Positions 18,356 through 27,768 of a stretch of 64,000 nt of DNA are shown here, piece after piece. The position numbers and the translations under genes were made by a program. This stretch comes from Lysobacter solisilvae. Its GTDB lineage: Bacteria; Pseudomonadota; Gammaproteobacteria; Xanthomonadales; Xanthomonadaceae. The first letter of the stretch is position 1. Each line of letters begins with the position of its first letter. Location: assembly GCF_016613535.2 (NCBI RefSeq), contig NZ_CP071518.1:3100001-3164000 (forward strand), in the 5' to 3' direction. Under the pieces are notes generated by a model, which saw nothing but the letters and a program-made list of their open reading frames with translations, did no database searches and had not been told where the DNA came from.

Positions 18356-19112
18356 CTGAAATCGCTCGCCGCCCCCACCATCGCTCTGCTTGCGCTTGCC
18401 GCCGGCACGGGCGCGTTCGCCGCATCCGGAGCATTCGCCCGCGACCCCGCCGGCGGCGCCCCGGCCGGCCAAGGCCCTGCCCCTGCAGGCATCGCTGCAC
18501 GCGGCGGCGCCGGAACTGGACCAGAACGTGCTGGCCATGGCCCTGGAGGCGCGTGACTGCGCGGGACGCCGCGGGCTGGCGCCTGCGTCGCAGCGGCTGG
18601 CGGTCATCGATTACACACGCCCCTCCACCGCGCGCCGGCTCTGGGTGTTCGACCTGGACACGCGCCGACTGCTGTTCTCCGAACTGGTGGCCCATGGCAA
18701 AGGCAGCGGGGACAATTTCGCCCGCTCGTTCTCCAACGAGGCCGGCAGCCAGCAGTCCAGCCTGGGCCTGTTCCGGACCGCGGAGTCCTACATCGGTCAG
18801 CATGGCTACTCCCTGCGCATGGATGGGCTGGAACCGGGTTTCAACGACCGTGCGCGGGATCGGGCCATCGTCATGCACGGCGCGTGGTACGTGGATCCCC
18901 GGCTCGCCAGCTCGCAGGGGCGCATCGGCCGGAGCCATGGTTGTCCGGCGGTCAGGACTGAAGTCGCGCGCCGGATGATCGATACGCTCAAGGAAGGCCA
19001 GTTGCTGTTCGCCTGGTATCCCGAAGCGCAATGGGTGAAGCAGTCCCGGCTGCTGGGATGTGGCAAGTTGCGCCCGCGTGGGGCAGCGAGCCGGGGCGCG
19101 CGTCCACATTGA
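18356..19112 (+). pseudogene. Murein L,D-transpeptidase (YkuD_2 family), 5' end disrupted
   Basis: The catalytic part is intact in one frame (about 18450-19112): LAVIDYTRPSTARRLWVFDL, HGKGSGDNFARSFSNEAGS, and the active-site block VMHGAWYV...RSHGCPAV with the nucleophilic Cys and catalytic His. It is typical of periplasmic L,D-transpeptidases that cross-link peptidoglycan or attach proteins to it. The expected signal peptide (KSLAAPTIALLALAAGTGAF) is read in another frame starting at CTG 18356, behind AGGTG. Removing one C from the run 18445-18448 joins the frames as ARDPPAAPRPAKAL. No ATG or GTG begins the signal peptide. It is either decayed or misread. Confidence 0.75.
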
Positions 19113-19222
19113 GCGGGCAATGTGCCTGCTCGTTGGCAAGTGGCCAACACTCCGGAGCGTGGCCAGGTCCGGCCTGGCCATCGGCACGCCCATCCGGATC
19201 GCCGGAGCAAGCGCCCTCGCCC

Positions 19223-19236
19223 TTGATCGAGGTCAA
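19223..19236 (+). promoter_or_regulatory. FNR/ANR-type box upstream of the P-type ATPase
   Basis: TTGAT-CGAG-GTCAA, nine of ten conserved positions of TTGAT-N4-ATCAA. A -10-like CATGCT lies 31 bp downstream (centre to centre), the class II geometry. The start codon of the ATPase is 125 bp further. Confidence 0.7.
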
Positions 19237-19361
19237 GCCAGCCCTGGGAGAGCGGTCCATGCTGGCGCCTGCGGGCGCGTGGCCCCGCGAATTTCGCAGG
19301 TCCGGCACGGTACGTAGCAACCCGCCGCTTACCGCGTCCGGATGGCGCCAGACGGTCGACG

Positions 19362-21890
19362 ATGAACGCAACCGCGCCCAATCCGGAGGGTCTCACCACG
19401 GCCGAAGCGGTCGCGCGCCAGCGTCGCGATGGCCCCAACCTGCTGCCCCAGCCAGACCGTCGCAATGGGCTGCGAATCGTCTGGAGCGTGCTGCGCGAAC
19501 CGATGCTGCTGCTCCTGATCGGCGCCTGCGCGCTCTACCTCCTGCTGGGCGACGCACAGGAGGCCCTTGTGCTGGCGGCTTCGGTCGTCCTCGTCGTGGG
19601 TCTCACCGTCTACCAGGAATATCGCTCCGAGCGTGCGCTGCAGGCGCTGCGCGAGCTGAGCAGTCCCCGCGCCCGCGTCCTGCGCGACGGCCAGACCCGA
19701 TTGCTCGCGGCACGGGAGCTTGTGGTCGGCGATGTCATCTTCGTGACCGAAGGGGACAGGGTCCCGGCCGATTCGCACGTACTGACGGCAAGCGACCTGA
19801 TGCTCGACGAATCCATGTTGACGGGCGAGTCGGCTCCGGTCCGGCGGCCGGGATCGCCGGAGGAGGACGCGGACAGCGCACTGATTCGTGCCAGCACACT
19901 GGTCGTTCGAGGCAACGGCACCGCGCAGGTGGTGGCCATCGGAGTACACACCGCCGTTGGGCAGATCGGCCAGGCCTTGCGCACACTGCGGTCGCCACCC
20001 ACACCCATGGAACGGGAGATGCGTCGCGCAGTCGGGCTGTTCGCGGTGCTGGGCATCGCGTCGAGCGTAGTGCTGACGTTGCTGTACGTTGCAGTACATG
20101 GCAACTGGCTCAGTGGACTGCTCGCCGGCGTCACCCTTGCCATGGCAAACATTCCGGAGGAATTTCCGGTCGTACTGACCGTGTTCCTGGCCTTGGGCGC
20201 GTGGCGGATGGCAGGTCATCGCGCGTTGGTGCGCCGCGCACCGGCGATCGAGGCGCTGGGGTCGGTGACCGTGCTTTGCACGGACAAGACCGGCACGCTC
20301 ACGCAGAACCGCATGACCCTGGCAGAACTGGTCACCGACCAGGCGCGGGCCACGCCGTCGACGCTGGCTTCCCGCGAACTGGAGGCGCTGCTGGACTGCG
20401 CGGACCTGGCGAGCGCGGATGAGCCGTTCGACCCGATGGAACGCGCCATCCGGACGGCCGCAGCGCCTCGGCCATCCACGCGCGACCGCAGAACCCGTGT
20501 CCGGGAATACCCCTTCTCATCGGAACTGCTTGCCGTAACCCATGTCTGGCGACGCGCCCTGGCCACCGGACTGGAGGTGGCATGCAAGGGCGCGCCCGAA
20601 GTCGTTGCCGGGCTCTGCAACCTGCCGGCCGAGACACGTTCCGTCGTACTTGCCCAGGCCGATGAGATGGCTCGCCGCGGGCTTCGCGTGATCGCCGCGG
20701 CATCGACTGTCTGGAACGAAGGCGAACGCAGCCTTCCCGCAACAGCCCGGGGGTTCAATCTGGAGTGGCGGGGGCTGCTAGGCCTGGCCGACCCCCTGAG
20801 GCCAGGCGTCGCCGGTGCAGTCGCCGATGCACAGGCTGCTGGCGTCCGCGTCGTCATGCTGACCGGAGATCATCTTGAGACTGCCCGCGCCATCGCCGCC
20901 CAGGCCGGAATCACGCAGGATGGCCGGATCGCACTTGGCAGCGAGCTTGAAGCGCTGGACCCGGCGACACTGGCCGAGTACGCGAACCACGTCGACGTCT
21001 TCGCCCGCGTGAAGCCCGATCACAAGCTCCGCCTGGTCAATGCCCTCAAGGACGCAGGCCAAGTCGTGGCGATGACCGGAGATGGCGTGAACGATGCACC
21101 GGCGCTCATGTCCGCCCACGTGGGCGTCGCCATGGGCGAACGCGGCACCGACGTCGCGCGGGAAGCGGCCTCCATCGTGCTGCTGGACGACAACTTCGTT
21201 ACCGTCGTACGCGCGATCAGACAGGGCAGATGCATCTACGACAACATCCTCAGTGCCGTGCGGTACATCCTGGCCGTCCATGTTCCCATCACCGGCCTGG
21301 CGCTGCTGCCACTGCTGTTCGGTGGAACGTTGATCCTGATGCCCCTGCACATCGTGTTCCTCGAACTGATCATCGACCCGGCATCGACACTGGTTTTCGA
21401 GGGCGAGCCGGCGGCTGCCGACGTGATGCGACGGCCCCCGAGGCCGCCCTCGCAACGGCTGCTGGATATCCCCACGCTGGTGCGCGCCCTGGGCCAGGGA
21501 CTGGCGGTCTTTGCACTGGTGACCGCGATATACCTGCTGGGGCGGTCCAAGGGCATAGCGACTCCGGAACTGTCCGCCCTGTCGTTCACTGCGCTGGTTG
21601 CAGGCAACCTCGGGCTGATCGTCGTCAATCTCTCCCGCAAGGCGAGAAGCCACTGGTGGCGTATTCGCAATCCCGCCTTCTGGATGGTGGCGCTGTCGGC
21701 CCTGGGCCTGCTGATGATCGTCACCCGGCTCCAGGGCCCCGGGAACTGGTTCGGCTTCGCGCCGCCGTCCTGGGAAATGACGATCCTCTCGCTGGTCCTC
21801 CCGCTTGTCGGGCTGGCACTTCTGGAGGCCGCGCGAGTGCTGTGGACACGTCGCCGAGTGGCGGTGACGGCTGTGCCTGGTAGCGGCTAG
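19362..21890 (+). CDS. Cation-translocating P-type ATPase (P2-like)
   Basis: 842 residues with all P-type landmarks: TGES (154-157), phosphorylation site D308 in CTDKTGTLTQN, and the hinge TGDGVND (572-578). The membrane part has segments near 40-85, 225-285 (with PEEF in M4, NIPEEFPVVLTV) and 640-830. M6 reads ELIIDPASTLVFEGEP, unlike the NxxxD of SERCA, so calcium is not certain; Mg, Mn or protons remain possible. A cation_ATPase_N region is present (LTTAEAVARQRR). An FNR-type box precedes it, and universal stress genes follow. Its exact substrate is open. Confidence 0.88.
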   Translation: MNATAPNPEGLTTAEAVARQRRDGPNLLPQPDRRNGLRIVWSVLREPMLLLLIGACALYLLLGDAQEALVLAASVVLVVGLTVYQEYRSERALQALRELSSPRARVLRDGQTRLLAARELVVGDVIFVTEGDRVPADSHVLTASDLMLDESMLTGESAPVRRPGSPEEDADSALIRASTLVVRGNGTAQVVAIGVHTAVGQIGQALRTLRSPPTPMEREMRRAVGLFAVLGIASSVVLTLLYVAVHGNWLSGLLAGVTLAMANIPEEFPVVLTVFLALGAWRMAGHRALVRRAPAIEALGSVTVLCTDKTGTLTQNRMTLAELVTDQARATPSTLASRELEALLDCADLASADEPFDPMERAIRTAAAPRPSTRDRRTRVREYPFSSELLAVTHVWRRALATGLEVACKGAPEVVAGLCNLPAETRSVVLAQADEMARRGLRVIAAASTVWNEGERSLPATARGFNLEWRGLLGLADPLRPGVAGAVADAQAAGVRVVMLTGDHLETARAIAAQAGITQDGRIALGSELEALDPATLAEYANHVDVFARVKPDHKLRLVNALKDAGQVVAMTGDGVNDAPALMSAHVGVAMGERGTDVAREAASIVLLDDNFVTVVRAIRQGRCIYDNILSAVRYILAVHVPITGLALLPLLFGGTLILMPLHIVFLELIIDPASTLVFEGEPAAADVMRRPPRPPSQRLLDIPTLVRALGQGLAVFALVTAIYLLGRSKGIATPELSALSFTALVAGNLGLIVVNLSRKARSHWWRIRNPAFWMVALSALGLLMIVTRLQGPGNWFGFAPPSWEMTILSLVLPLVGLALLEAARVLWTRRRVAVTAVPGSG

Positions 21891-21942
21891 CCGGCTCGCC
21901 AGCAGTGTGCGACGCGAGCTGCCCGCGCAGCAGAAGCGGCAT

Positions 21943-21956
21943 TTGATCTGGATCAA
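21943..21956 (+). promoter_or_regulatory. FNR/ANR-type box, perfect consensus
   Basis: TTGAT-CTGG-ATCAA is a perfect match to the FNR/ANR consensus. It ends 60 bp before the universal stress gene at 22017; GATGGT stands at the -10 distance (about 31-32 bp from the centre). Confidence 0.82.
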
Positions 21957-22016
21957 GGCCTCGTTCGACGACGGGTGCGATGGTCCCCTGCACAGCGTTG
22001 CAGGAGCGATCAGACC

Positions 22017-22861
22017 ATGATCCACGATGTCATGCTGCCCATCACTGGCACTGCTGGCGACGCCAACGCGATCTCTGCGGCCGTGCTGCTGGCCTCCACG
22101 CTCGATGCGCACCTCGCCGTCGTGCAGCCCATCACCTTGCCACTGCCGATGCTGGGTCCCTGGGGCCCTGGCCCCGGACGACCTCGTGGACCAGTTCTAC
22201 GCGCAGCTTCGCTCCGAGGCGACGCAGAAGGCGGAGCAGGTCCGGGAAAGACTCGCGAAGGAGACAGTGTCGTGGGACGTCCGTGTCGACGACGCCATGT
22301 TTGCCGAAGCACCACGCTCGATGGCCCGTCAGGCGCGATACGCGGACCTGGCCATCCTTGCAGCCCCCGATGAGGCGGCCGACGAAGCGCCCATTTCCCG
22401 CGCGTTCTTCAGCGCCATGCTCTTCGAGTCCGGTCGACCCGTGCTGGCCGTTCCTCCTCGGCAGACCCATGAAGGTCCGCTCCGTCACGCCGTCGTGGCC
22501 TGGAAACCGACCCCGGGAATCCACCCGGGCGGTCCATGATGCGCTGCCGCTGCTGGCCCGTTCCCAGTCAGTGGATGTCGTGACAGTCGACCCGGAGACC
22601 GGCGACATGGGCCAGAAGGCAGACCCTGGCGTCGACATCGCGGCGCACCTCGCGCGCCACGGCCTGCGAGTCAACCTGCTCAACATTGCGGGAGGCGGAC
22701 GGACCGCCGCGGCCGCCCTGCTCCAGCACGCGCGCGAGTCGGGAGCCCAGCTTCTGGTCGCCGGCGGCTACGGACATTCGAGGCTGCGGGAGTGGGCACT
22801 GGGTGGAACAACGCGCGAGTTGCTGCACAGCGGAGCTCTGCCCATCCTCTTCTCACATTGA
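22017..22861 (+). pseudogene. Tandem-domain universal stress protein, two frame breaks
   Basis: Three frames join into a protein of about 280 residues parallel to the intact paralogue at 27769: MIHDVMLPITGTAGDANA, then SWDVRVDDAMFAE...FESGRPVLAVP, then ESTRAVHDALPLLA...VAGGYGHSRLREWALGGTT. One extra G in GGGG 22162-22165 moves the frame out, and one extra C in CCCC 22511-22514 moves it again. Removing both gives a continuous product with a typical ending ALPILFSH. The second Usp domain keeps the G-x2-G-x9-G-[ST] nucleotide-binding pattern. Perfect FNR box upstream. Two errors in one gene make base-calling error likely. Confidence 0.8.
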
Positions 22862-23001
22862 CGGGACTGCCAGGCGCTTTTCGCGCGCCGAACACGCTCG
22901 ATGCATTTGTCGGCCGATATACCGCACCCGATCTGCGCCCCACCCCCGGGCGGCGCCCTCGCCGGAAGCAGGGCGCCGGGATGAAATGAACCCGCGAGCG
23001 T

Positions 23002-23558
23002 CTACAGCACGAGTTCGTGGATCACCTGGCTGGCATCCTCGGGATCCATCCTGGCATCGAACCCCAGGTACCTGGCCAGGTCCGCCATGCGGACGTTCTC
23101 GGCGGAATCGATCGAGTTCATCTGCCGGATGCCGTTGGAGCGGGCAACTTCGATCAGGTGGCGCATCAGCAGCGTTCCCAGTCCCTTGCTCTGCCATTTG
23201 TCGCTGACCGTCACTGCGCACTCGCACTGCGATCCATCCGCATTGGTGCTGTAACGGCTCACCCCGACGACATGTTCCACGCCCTCCTCCCGGACAACCG
23301 CGACAAAAGCCACGTCGTGCACGTAGTCGATGTGAGTCAACTGTTCAATCAATTGCTCGCTGGGCCGGCGTACCTGTCCCAGGAAGCGATAACGCCTCTG
23401 GCGTCATCCGACAGGCCTTCGATGAAGGCGCGTTCCTCATCGCGATCCTGCGGTGTTATGGGTCGAATCACGACATGTGTCCGATCGCGAAGGGTCTCGG
23501 ACCACCGGGGGAACTCAGGCCCGGCCGGGCCTTTGGAAACCAATGGACCACTGTTCAC
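23002..23558 (-). pseudogene. GNAT family N-acetyltransferase, frameshifted
   Basis: The start at GTG 23558 is behind GGAGAGG; the first 60 codons (VVIRPITPQDRDEERAFIEG) lead out of frame at the AGAG repeat 23398-23403. Dropping two bases there restores DARRYRFLGQVRRPSEQLI and the rest, including HVVGVSRYSTN, the acetyl-CoA loop SDKWQSKGLGTLLM and the C-terminal GIRQMNSIDSAENVRMADLA. Such GNAT proteins near Usp genes resemble the acetyltransferase half of Pat-type protein lysine acetylases, but the substrate is unknown. An FNR-type box lies 55 bp upstream of the start. Confidence 0.75.
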
Positions 23559-23613
23559 GGTTGCCTCTCCAAGGGACTCTCCCAGAGCCTAAACAATCGT
23601 CCACCACGCGCTC

Positions 23614-23627
23614 TTGATCCACGTCAA
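23614..23627 (-). promoter_or_regulatory. FNR/ANR-type box for the GNAT gene
   Basis: TTGAT-CCAC-GTCAA (9 of 10). On the minus strand a -10-like TAGGCT (23591-23586) is 32 bp from the box centre and the GNAT start is 55 bp away. It shares the divergent intergenic region with the next box. Confidence 0.68.
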
Positions 23628-23646
23628 ACACATTGCGCAAGCGCCG

Positions 23647-23660
23647 TTGACCAGGATCAA
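23647..23660 (+). promoter_or_regulatory. FNR/ANR-type box for the universal stress gene at 23716
   Basis: TTGAC-CAGG-ATCAA (9 of 10), with TACGCT at 23683-23688 as -10, 32 bp from the box centre, and the start codon 55 bp downstream of the box. Confidence 0.72.
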
Positions 23661-23715
23661 CATCCGCCTGGGTTGCCGCACCTACGCTGGGATCGGCTCG
23701 CTTGGGAGACCGACG

Positions 23716-24543
23716 ATGTTCAAGGACCTGCTGATACCCATGCTCGCCGGCGAGATCCCGGAGGCCGCCGTCAACACGGCATGCGCCATCGCCAGACAGC
23801 ACGGAGCACACGTGGATGCGCTGGTAGGCGTCAGCGTGATAACGCCCAACGCACTGGCATGGGCATACGACCCCGCCGGGGTGCGTGAAACACTGCGCGA
23901 AACCGCGGACGCGGCGGTGGCCGCCCTTGCCGCGAGCGCACAGGCCAGGCTGGCGCGGGAAGGCGTGAACCATGGCGTGCGACGGTGCGGCAGCATCTGG
24001 CTGACGACTGCCGAGTTCGCAGCGGCCTGCGCAAGATCCTGCGACCTGGTGGTCCTGGCACGTGGTCAACTGGACGACATGGGACGGCGCCTGTTCGCGG
24101 CCTTGATGTCGGGAAGCGGCCGCCCGGTCCTGCTGGTACCGGACGGCGCGGCGGAACCTGGCCGGTTCGAACGCGTACTGGTCGCCTGGAAACCCTCCCC
24201 ACAGGCAAGCAGGGCCTTGCACGATGCCCTTCCCCTTCTGCGCCAGGCCCAGCGCGTCGAGGTGATCGAGGTGGGGGAAGCCGATCAGGAGCCCCTCTCA
24301 CGGGACGCCGAGCAGGCGTTGCATGCGCATCTGTCGCGGCATGGCATCGAGGCGCAGATCATCCGACGCGATGGATCCCACCTGAATCCAGCGGTCCCGA
24401 TCATGCAACATGCTGCGCTGTCGACCACCGATCTCATCGTCGCCGGTGGCTACAGCCACTCCCGGGCGAGGGAACAGATCCTTGGCGGCGTGACGCGGAC
24501 GCTGCTGGAGCAATCGGCCTGTCCGGTCCTGTTCTCGCATTGA
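23716..24543 (+). CDS. Tandem-domain universal stress protein
   Basis: 275 residues, two Usp domains. The second keeps the ATP-binding loop as VAGGYSHSRAREQILGGVTR and ends CPVLFSH; the first domain (MFKDLLIPMLAGEIPEAAV...GSGRPVLLVP) is more diverged. ATG at 23716 with GGGAGA 6 bp upstream. Proteins of this kind support survival under energy limitation and hypoxia in pseudomonads and mycobacteria. Its own FNR-type box lies 55 bp upstream. The convergent iron-permease-family gene begins after a 14-bp gap. Confidence 0.88.
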   Translation: MFKDLLIPMLAGEIPEAAVNTACAIARQHGAHVDALVGVSVITPNALAWAYDPAGVRETLRETADAAVAALAASAQARLAREGVNHGVRRCGSIWLTTAEFAAACARSCDLVVLARGQLDDMGRRLFAALMSGSGRPVLLVPDGAAEPGRFERVLVAWKPSPQASRALHDALPLLRQAQRVEVIEVGEADQEPLSRDAEQALHAHLSRHGIEAQIIRRDGSHLNPAVPIMQHAALSTTDLIVAGGYSHSRAREQILGGVTRTLLEQSACPVLFSH

Positions 24544-24557
24544 GATGCGAGCCTGGG

Positions 24558-24947
24558 CTATTCGCCCCGCGCAGTACCGGTGAACTCACGGGACTCCCGC
24601 GCCAGTGCCTCGTAATGCTCGCGATAGCGATCCAGCGCCTGCTCATCCAGTTCCTCCAGGTCCAGCAGGGCATTGCTCGCCGCCTCCGTGACCCTGATGA
24701 GCTCATCGAGCTTGATCTGGATGGCCTCCGTATCCCGGTTCTGGGTGTTCTGGATCAGGAAGACCATGGCGAAGGTCACGATCGTCGTAGTCGTGTTGAT
24801 CGCCAGTTGCCAGGTGTCGCTGAACTGGAACAACGGGCCAGTCACCAGCCAGGCGACGATGACCAGAACCGCCAGCGCGAAGGTCAGCGGCCGGCCCGCC
24901 ACGCGTGAGGACTGTTTGGAAAATCGATTGAACAGCTGATTGACCAT
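24558..24947 (-). CDS. Low-affinity iron permease family membrane protein
   Basis: 129 residues. Two membrane helices near 20-40 (LTFALAVLVIVAWLVTGPLF) and 50-70 (AINTTTTIVTFAMVFLIQN), then the highly conserved NTQNRDTEAIQIKLDELIR and a helical tail. This is the PF04120 pattern; the 'iron permease' name comes from yeast Fet4 and transport has not been shown for the bacterial forms. ATG 24947 behind GGAGAA. No FNR-type box was found upstream, unlike most units in this island. Confidence 0.82.
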   Translation of the reverse strand: MVNQLFNRFSKQSSRVAGRPLTFALAVLVIVAWLVTGPLFQFSDTWQLAINTTTTIVTFAMVFLIQNTQNRDTEAIQIKLDELIRVTEAASNALLDLEELDEQALDRYREHYEALARESREFTGTARGE

Positions 24948-25103
24948 CGTGAGTTCTCCAATTTTTCTCATCCCTTGCAGAGCCTGCCGACCCGGTGATG
25001 TGACCCGACCCAAACAACGCAGGCACAAGTGCGCATCTTGCCGCCTTCCGTCAGGCCCATTGTGCGCAATCCACGTGCGGCCCGGTGGTCCTCCGGCCGT
25101 GCC

Positions 25104-26021
25104 TCATGGCTCATGCACGACCCCGCCCCGTCCCGCCGTCAGCCGCGCGACCACCGCCTCGGCAAGCGGCCCTGCAAGGCTGATCGCATTGGTGGCGTGG
25201 GCAATGCTGTCGGTGCTGACAACCCGCCCGGCACCGGCCCCATGCAGCGACTCCGGCGAGCCGGGGGCGAAAATGGCATGGATCACGACACAGACCGGCG
25301 GTGGAAATCCCAGTCGCCGGAGGTGCTCGATCGCCGCGCACAGCGTCCGACCCGTCGACGCGATATCGTCCACGAGTACAGGGGTGTGGGCGCGGAACCG
25401 ATCCATGTGCGGGACGGCGACCTCGACGTCGCGGTCGCCATGCCGTGTCTTGTGGAGCACCTGGAACGGTGCGTCCGCCCGCGCGGCTACCTGCGACACC
25501 CACTGCGCGCTCTCGGCATCGGGGCCGATCAGCAGCGGCATCGGGACGTTGGTGCGGATCCAGTCCGCCAGGTGGGGCGCTGCCGCCACGCAGGTCGTGG
25601 GCATGCGGAAGACGGCGTCCAGTGACGACACGCGGTGCAGGTGCGGGTCCACGGTGACAAGCCAGTCCACCGTCTGATCCAGGAACTGCGCGAACGCGTT
25701 CATGCTGATGGCTTCGCCACCGTGGAAGCGCGCATCCTGGCGCATGTAGGACAGGTACGGCGAAACCAGCCCCACGCTTGCCGCCCCGAACTCCCGCGCC
25801 GTATTCGCGGCGAACCGGACCGGCAGGGCCTTGCGGTCCGGATCATTGAGGCTGGTGAAGACGATCACGTCGGCACCGGCAACATCCTCGTCCACCGTCA
25901 CCAGCGACTCCCCGTCGGGAAAGTGCCGCCATTGGAAGCGACCCAGCCGCGCGCCGAGCCGTGTTGCCACGGCCGAGGCGACGCAGATGTCATCCGGGAA
26001 CGAGAGCACGACCGCCGCCAT
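25104..26021 (-). CDS. Ribose-phosphate pyrophosphokinase homologue
   Basis: 305 residues. Two type I PRTase folds: RQDARFHGGEAISMNAFAQF (flexible-loop region), VTVDPHLHR and the PRPP motif VLVDDIASTGRTL. PRPP synthetases make PRPP from ribose-5-phosphate and ATP. This one is shorter than housekeeping Prs and diverged in the N-domain, so it is a specialised paralogue. ATG 26021 overlaps the stop of the phosphorylase gene upstream (TGATG), so the two are translationally coupled and presumably act together. Confidence 0.85.
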   Translation of the reverse strand: MAAVVLSFPDDICVASAVATRLGARLGRFQWRHFPDGESLVTVDEDVAGADVIVFTSLNDPDRKALPVRFAANTAREFGAASVGLVSPYLSYMRQDARFHGGEAISMNAFAQFLDQTVDWLVTVDPHLHRVSSLDAVFRMPTTCVAAAPHLADWIRTNVPMPLLIGPDAESAQWVSQVAARADAPFQVLHKTRHGDRDVEVAVPHMDRFRAHTPVLVDDIASTGRTLCAAIEHLRRLGFPPPVCVVIHAIFAPGSPESLHGAGAGRVVSTDSIAHATNAISLAGPLAEAVVARLTAGRGGVVHEP

Positions 26022-27568
26022 CAATACTCGCCAGCAATGGTGAGAATGTCCGGGTGCGCGTGCGCGTACTCCAGTGCGTAGGCGAGCTCGCCAGGCGATT
26101 CGGCGTGCACCACCAGCAGGGGATCTCCCCGCTGGACACGGTCACCTTCGCGCAGGGTGCACACCAGGCCCGCCGCCGCGTCACGTGGAGCTCCGGCCAG
26201 CTTGGCAACCCGTGCCAGTTGGCGATTGTTGATGCAGGCGATCGTTCCGCTGGACGCGGCGAGCAGCGGCCGGACAAACCTGGCGACGCCTGGCTCGCGG
26301 AATCCCCCTTGTGCGTTACAGATGGCCATGAACTTGTGCAGGGCGGCGCCAGAAGCGAGCACCGCGGCAGCCTGCGCCCGGCCAGCGCCCTGCGCCACGC
26401 CGGGCAAAAGCTCCAGTACGGCGCCGGCTATGTCGAGCGCGCGCTCACGCAGATCGGCGGGAGCGTAGGGAATGCCTCTGAGCACCGCCAGGACGTCATG
26501 CGCTTCCAGCGCGGGTCCGATCCCGCGACCTACTGGCTGACTTCCATCGGAATAGCGAACGCCCACCCGCAGCCCCACCGCCTCACCCACGAATGCCAAC
26601 CGACGCGCGATTGCGTCCGCGGCCGCCGGGGTGCGGATCTTGGCCGTGATCCCGACTGGTATATCGATCAGGACGTGCGTCGAGCCTGCGGCGACCTTCT
26701 TGGACAGGATGCTGGCGACCATCTGGCCGTCACTGTCGAAATCCAGAGGGCGCTCGATCTGGATCAGGATGTCGTCGGCGGGACTCAGTCGCATCCTTCC
26801 TCCCGACGCCAGGCATCCGCCTTCGCGTTCCACCACGACGCGGAGGGTGTCCGACTCCAGGTCGACGTTGGTCATCGTCGCCATCACATCGGCCGTACCG
26901 GCCGGCGAAGTGATGGCCCTAGAAGAGGTCTTGGGCACCCGATGGCCCAGCGCGGCGACGATGGAGACCACGATCGGCGTCGTCCGATTGCCGGGCAGAC
27001 CGCCGACGCAGTGCTTGTCCAGCACCGGCCCCGGCCCCCAGTCCAGGCGTTCACCCACCTCGATCATCGCCCGCGTCAGGGCCACGGATTCATCCAGGTC
27101 CATCCGGTCTCCGGCACAGGCGGTGACGAAGGCCGCCAGTTCGATATCCGACAGCCGGGCGGTCATGACATCCCTCAGGACCGCCGCAAACCTGGGCTCG
27201 TCCAGTCGCTCGCCAAAGACCTTGGCCCTGAGCACGCCGGCCGACTCGGGCGGGTCGGCATGGGCGAATCCGGCGAGCGCGCCAGGCTGCGGAGCAAGCG
27301 CCTGCCATGCCGCGTCGGAGAGTGCTGCTTCGCAGGGGCCAAGCCAGTCTCCCGTGACCACGTTGAGGATCGCCACGATCTCGCGGCCGCCGCAGGTGAC
27401 CTTGACCCGCGTCAACGCAGCGAAACCTTCGGCTCGGCAGACCAGGCATCCCTCACGCAGGTACAGCACCGGCTGACGATAGGTATCGATGCCAGCGCGG
27501 CGCAGCGGCAGGCGGATGTGCTCCGGGCTGTACCGGTCTGGTCCGGCCGCTGGGTTGGTCTCATTCAT
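26021..27568 (-). CDS. Thymidine phosphorylase family protein (AMP-phosphorylase-like)
   Basis: 515 residues, longer than DeoA (about 440) and like archaeal AMP phosphorylases and bacterial 'putative thymidine phosphorylases', with an N-terminal extra domain (1-95). Active-site signatures: LDKHCVGGLPGNRTTP and KTSSRAITSPAGTADVM, then the C-terminal domain with LREGDRVQRGDPL. AMP phosphorylases convert a nucleoside monophosphate and phosphate to ribose-1,5-bisphosphate and a base. Coupling to a PRPP synthetase suggests phosphoribosyl recycling. An FNR box lies 52 bp upstream of ATG 27568. The choice between thymidine and AMP cannot be made here. Confidence 0.83.
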   Translation of the reverse strand: MNETNPAAGPDRYSPEHIRLPLRRAGIDTYRQPVLYLREGCLVCRAEGFAALTRVKVTCGGREIVAILNVVTGDWLGPCEAALSDAAWQALAPQPGALAGFAHADPPESAGVLRAKVFGERLDEPRFAAVLRDVMTARLSDIELAAFVTACAGDRMDLDESVALTRAMIEVGERLDWGPGPVLDKHCVGGLPGNRTTPIVVSIVAALGHRVPKTSSRAITSPAGTADVMATMTNVDLESDTLRVVVEREGGCLASGGRMRLSPADDILIQIERPLDFDSDGQMVASILSKKVAAGSTHVLIDIPVGITAKIRTPAAADAIARRLAFVGEAVGLRVGVRYSDGSQPVGRGIGPALEAHDVLAVLRGIPYAPADLRERALDIAGAVLELLPGVAQGAGRAQAAAVLASGAALHKFMAICNAQGGFREPGVARFVRPLLAASSGTIACINNRQLARVAKLAGAPRDAAAGLVCTLREGDRVQRGDPLLVVHAESPGELAYALEYAHAHPDILTIAGEY

Positions 27569-27620
27569 TCGAGCGTCCCGCAGTGCTCTGGCGACTCTAC
27601 TCGCCGACCCGGAACTCCAG

Positions 27621-27634
27621 TTGACCCTGATCAA
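27621..27634 (-). promoter_or_regulatory. FNR/ANR-type box for the phosphorylase-PRPP synthetase operon
   Basis: TTGAC-CCTG-ATCAA (9 of 10; TTGAT-CAGG-GTCAA on the transcribed strand). A -10 TAGAGT (27599-27594) stands 31 bp from the centre; the start codon is 52 bp away. Confidence 0.75.
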
Positions 27635-27698
27635 CAGTTGTTGGGATCCGGCCGGAAATCGCCGGAAGCGCCTGGCTTTCCGCCAGCGTCCGTGCAGT

Positions 27699-27712
27699 TG
27701 ATACAGATCAAT
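27699..27712 (+). promoter_or_regulatory. FNR/ANR-type box for the universal stress gene at 27769
   Basis: TTGAT-ACAG-ATCAA is a perfect consensus, 56 bp before the start codon; GATCGT stands 31 bp from the centre as a weak -10. Confidence 0.8.
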
Positions 27713-27768
27713 GCGACTGGCGCTGCGGGATGCGATCGTCGGGCCCGGCTCGACCAGAGCAGGCCCGC

